From Chelatococcus sp. YT9 (GTDB lineage Bacteria > Pseudomonadota > Alphaproteobacteria > Rhizobiales > Beijerinckiaceae), in contig NZ_JAHBRW010000002.1 of NCBI RefSeq assembly GCF_018398315.1, forward strand, positions 1,100,637 through 1,164,636: DNA of 64,000 nt. Reading direction: 5' to 3'. The number at the start of each line of letters is the position of its first letter. Position 1 is the stretch's first letter. Under the pieces are notes generated by a model that was given only the letters and a program-made list of their open reading frames with translations, had not been told where the DNA came from and did no database searches. The position numbers were made by a program, and so were the translations under genes. This document shows positions 63,948-64,000 of the stretch, in pieces.

Positions 63948-64000
63948 TCTGTTACATGCTGAAGTGACGGGTGATGCTGGCGAAACAGGCAGCAATCAGA

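Overview
The window is GC-rich, densely packed accessory DNA from what looks like an alphaproteobacterium of the order Hyphomicrobiales (a Bosea, Chelatococcus or Bradyrhizobium-like soil or plant-associated heterotroph). The evidence is indirect: codon use, very many solute-uptake systems, FCD-type GntR regulators, a UdgX repair operon preceded by a GAAC-N7-GAAC box of the alphaproteobacterial LexA type, and orphan ABC_sub_bind-type receptors. No rRNA, tRNA, CRISPR array, prophage or intact insertion sequence was seen. All family names come from reading the translated sequence; no database search was run.

Layout. (1) 174-9107, minus strand: an eight-gene catabolic operon with a Dpp-type peptide-family transporter (receptor and two permeases, no ATPase in view), an Asp/Glu-racemase-superfamily enzyme, an aldehyde dehydrogenase, an M19 dipeptidase relative lacking the usual HxD zinc motif, a PYROXD2/phytoene-desaturase-like flavoenzyme and a muconolactone-isomerase-like protein, with a divergent LysR gene (9267-10238). 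(2) 10663-19484, module A: sugar-type ABC receptor, FCD GntR regulator, FAD oxidoreductase, GabD-like dehydrogenase, two permeases and a GMC oxidoreductase. Copies of the palindrome TTGGATCCA lie at three of its promoters and probably mark the GntR regulon. (3) 19828-28419: a MarR-type regulator divergent from a TRAP transporter cluster containing a threonine aldolase and a hydantoinase/oxoprolinase pair. (4) 28618-31353: a radical-SAM protein and a DUF4130-UdgX fusion behind a candidate SOS box. (5) 31477-45846: a signalling region with a decayed response regulator, an orphan receptor, a class III cyclase, two hybrid histidine kinases, a PleD-like diguanylate cyclase, flavin-split-barrel proteins including a PNPOx-GAF-winged-helix fusion, an arylamine N-acetyltransferase and a YceI protein. 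(6) 46347-52279: a siderophore locus (AraC regulator, TonB receptor, binding protein, siderophore-interacting reductase) without an inner-membrane permease. (7) 52491-58906, module B: FadR-type regulator, complete receptor/permease/permease/ATPase ABC importer and a paralogue of the module A FAD oxidoreductase. (8) 59271-63894, module C: a general-stress flavin protein, a GMC oxidoreductase divergent from a GntR regulator, and a receptor closely related to that of module A.

Taken together, most of the window consists of substrate-specific cassettes: one regulator, one importer and one to several oxidoreductases, each with candidate operator sequence. Modules A, B and C share paralogous parts in different combinations, which suggests cassette duplication and reshuffling for related, still unidentified, substrates (probably polyols, sugars or sugar-acid-like compounds; this is inference). 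The most notable items are the SOS-boxed radical-SAM/UdgX operon, the TTGGATCCA regulon, the eight-gene operon on the left, the flavin-GAF-DNA-binding fusion and the acetyltransferase with a Glu in place of the triad Asp.
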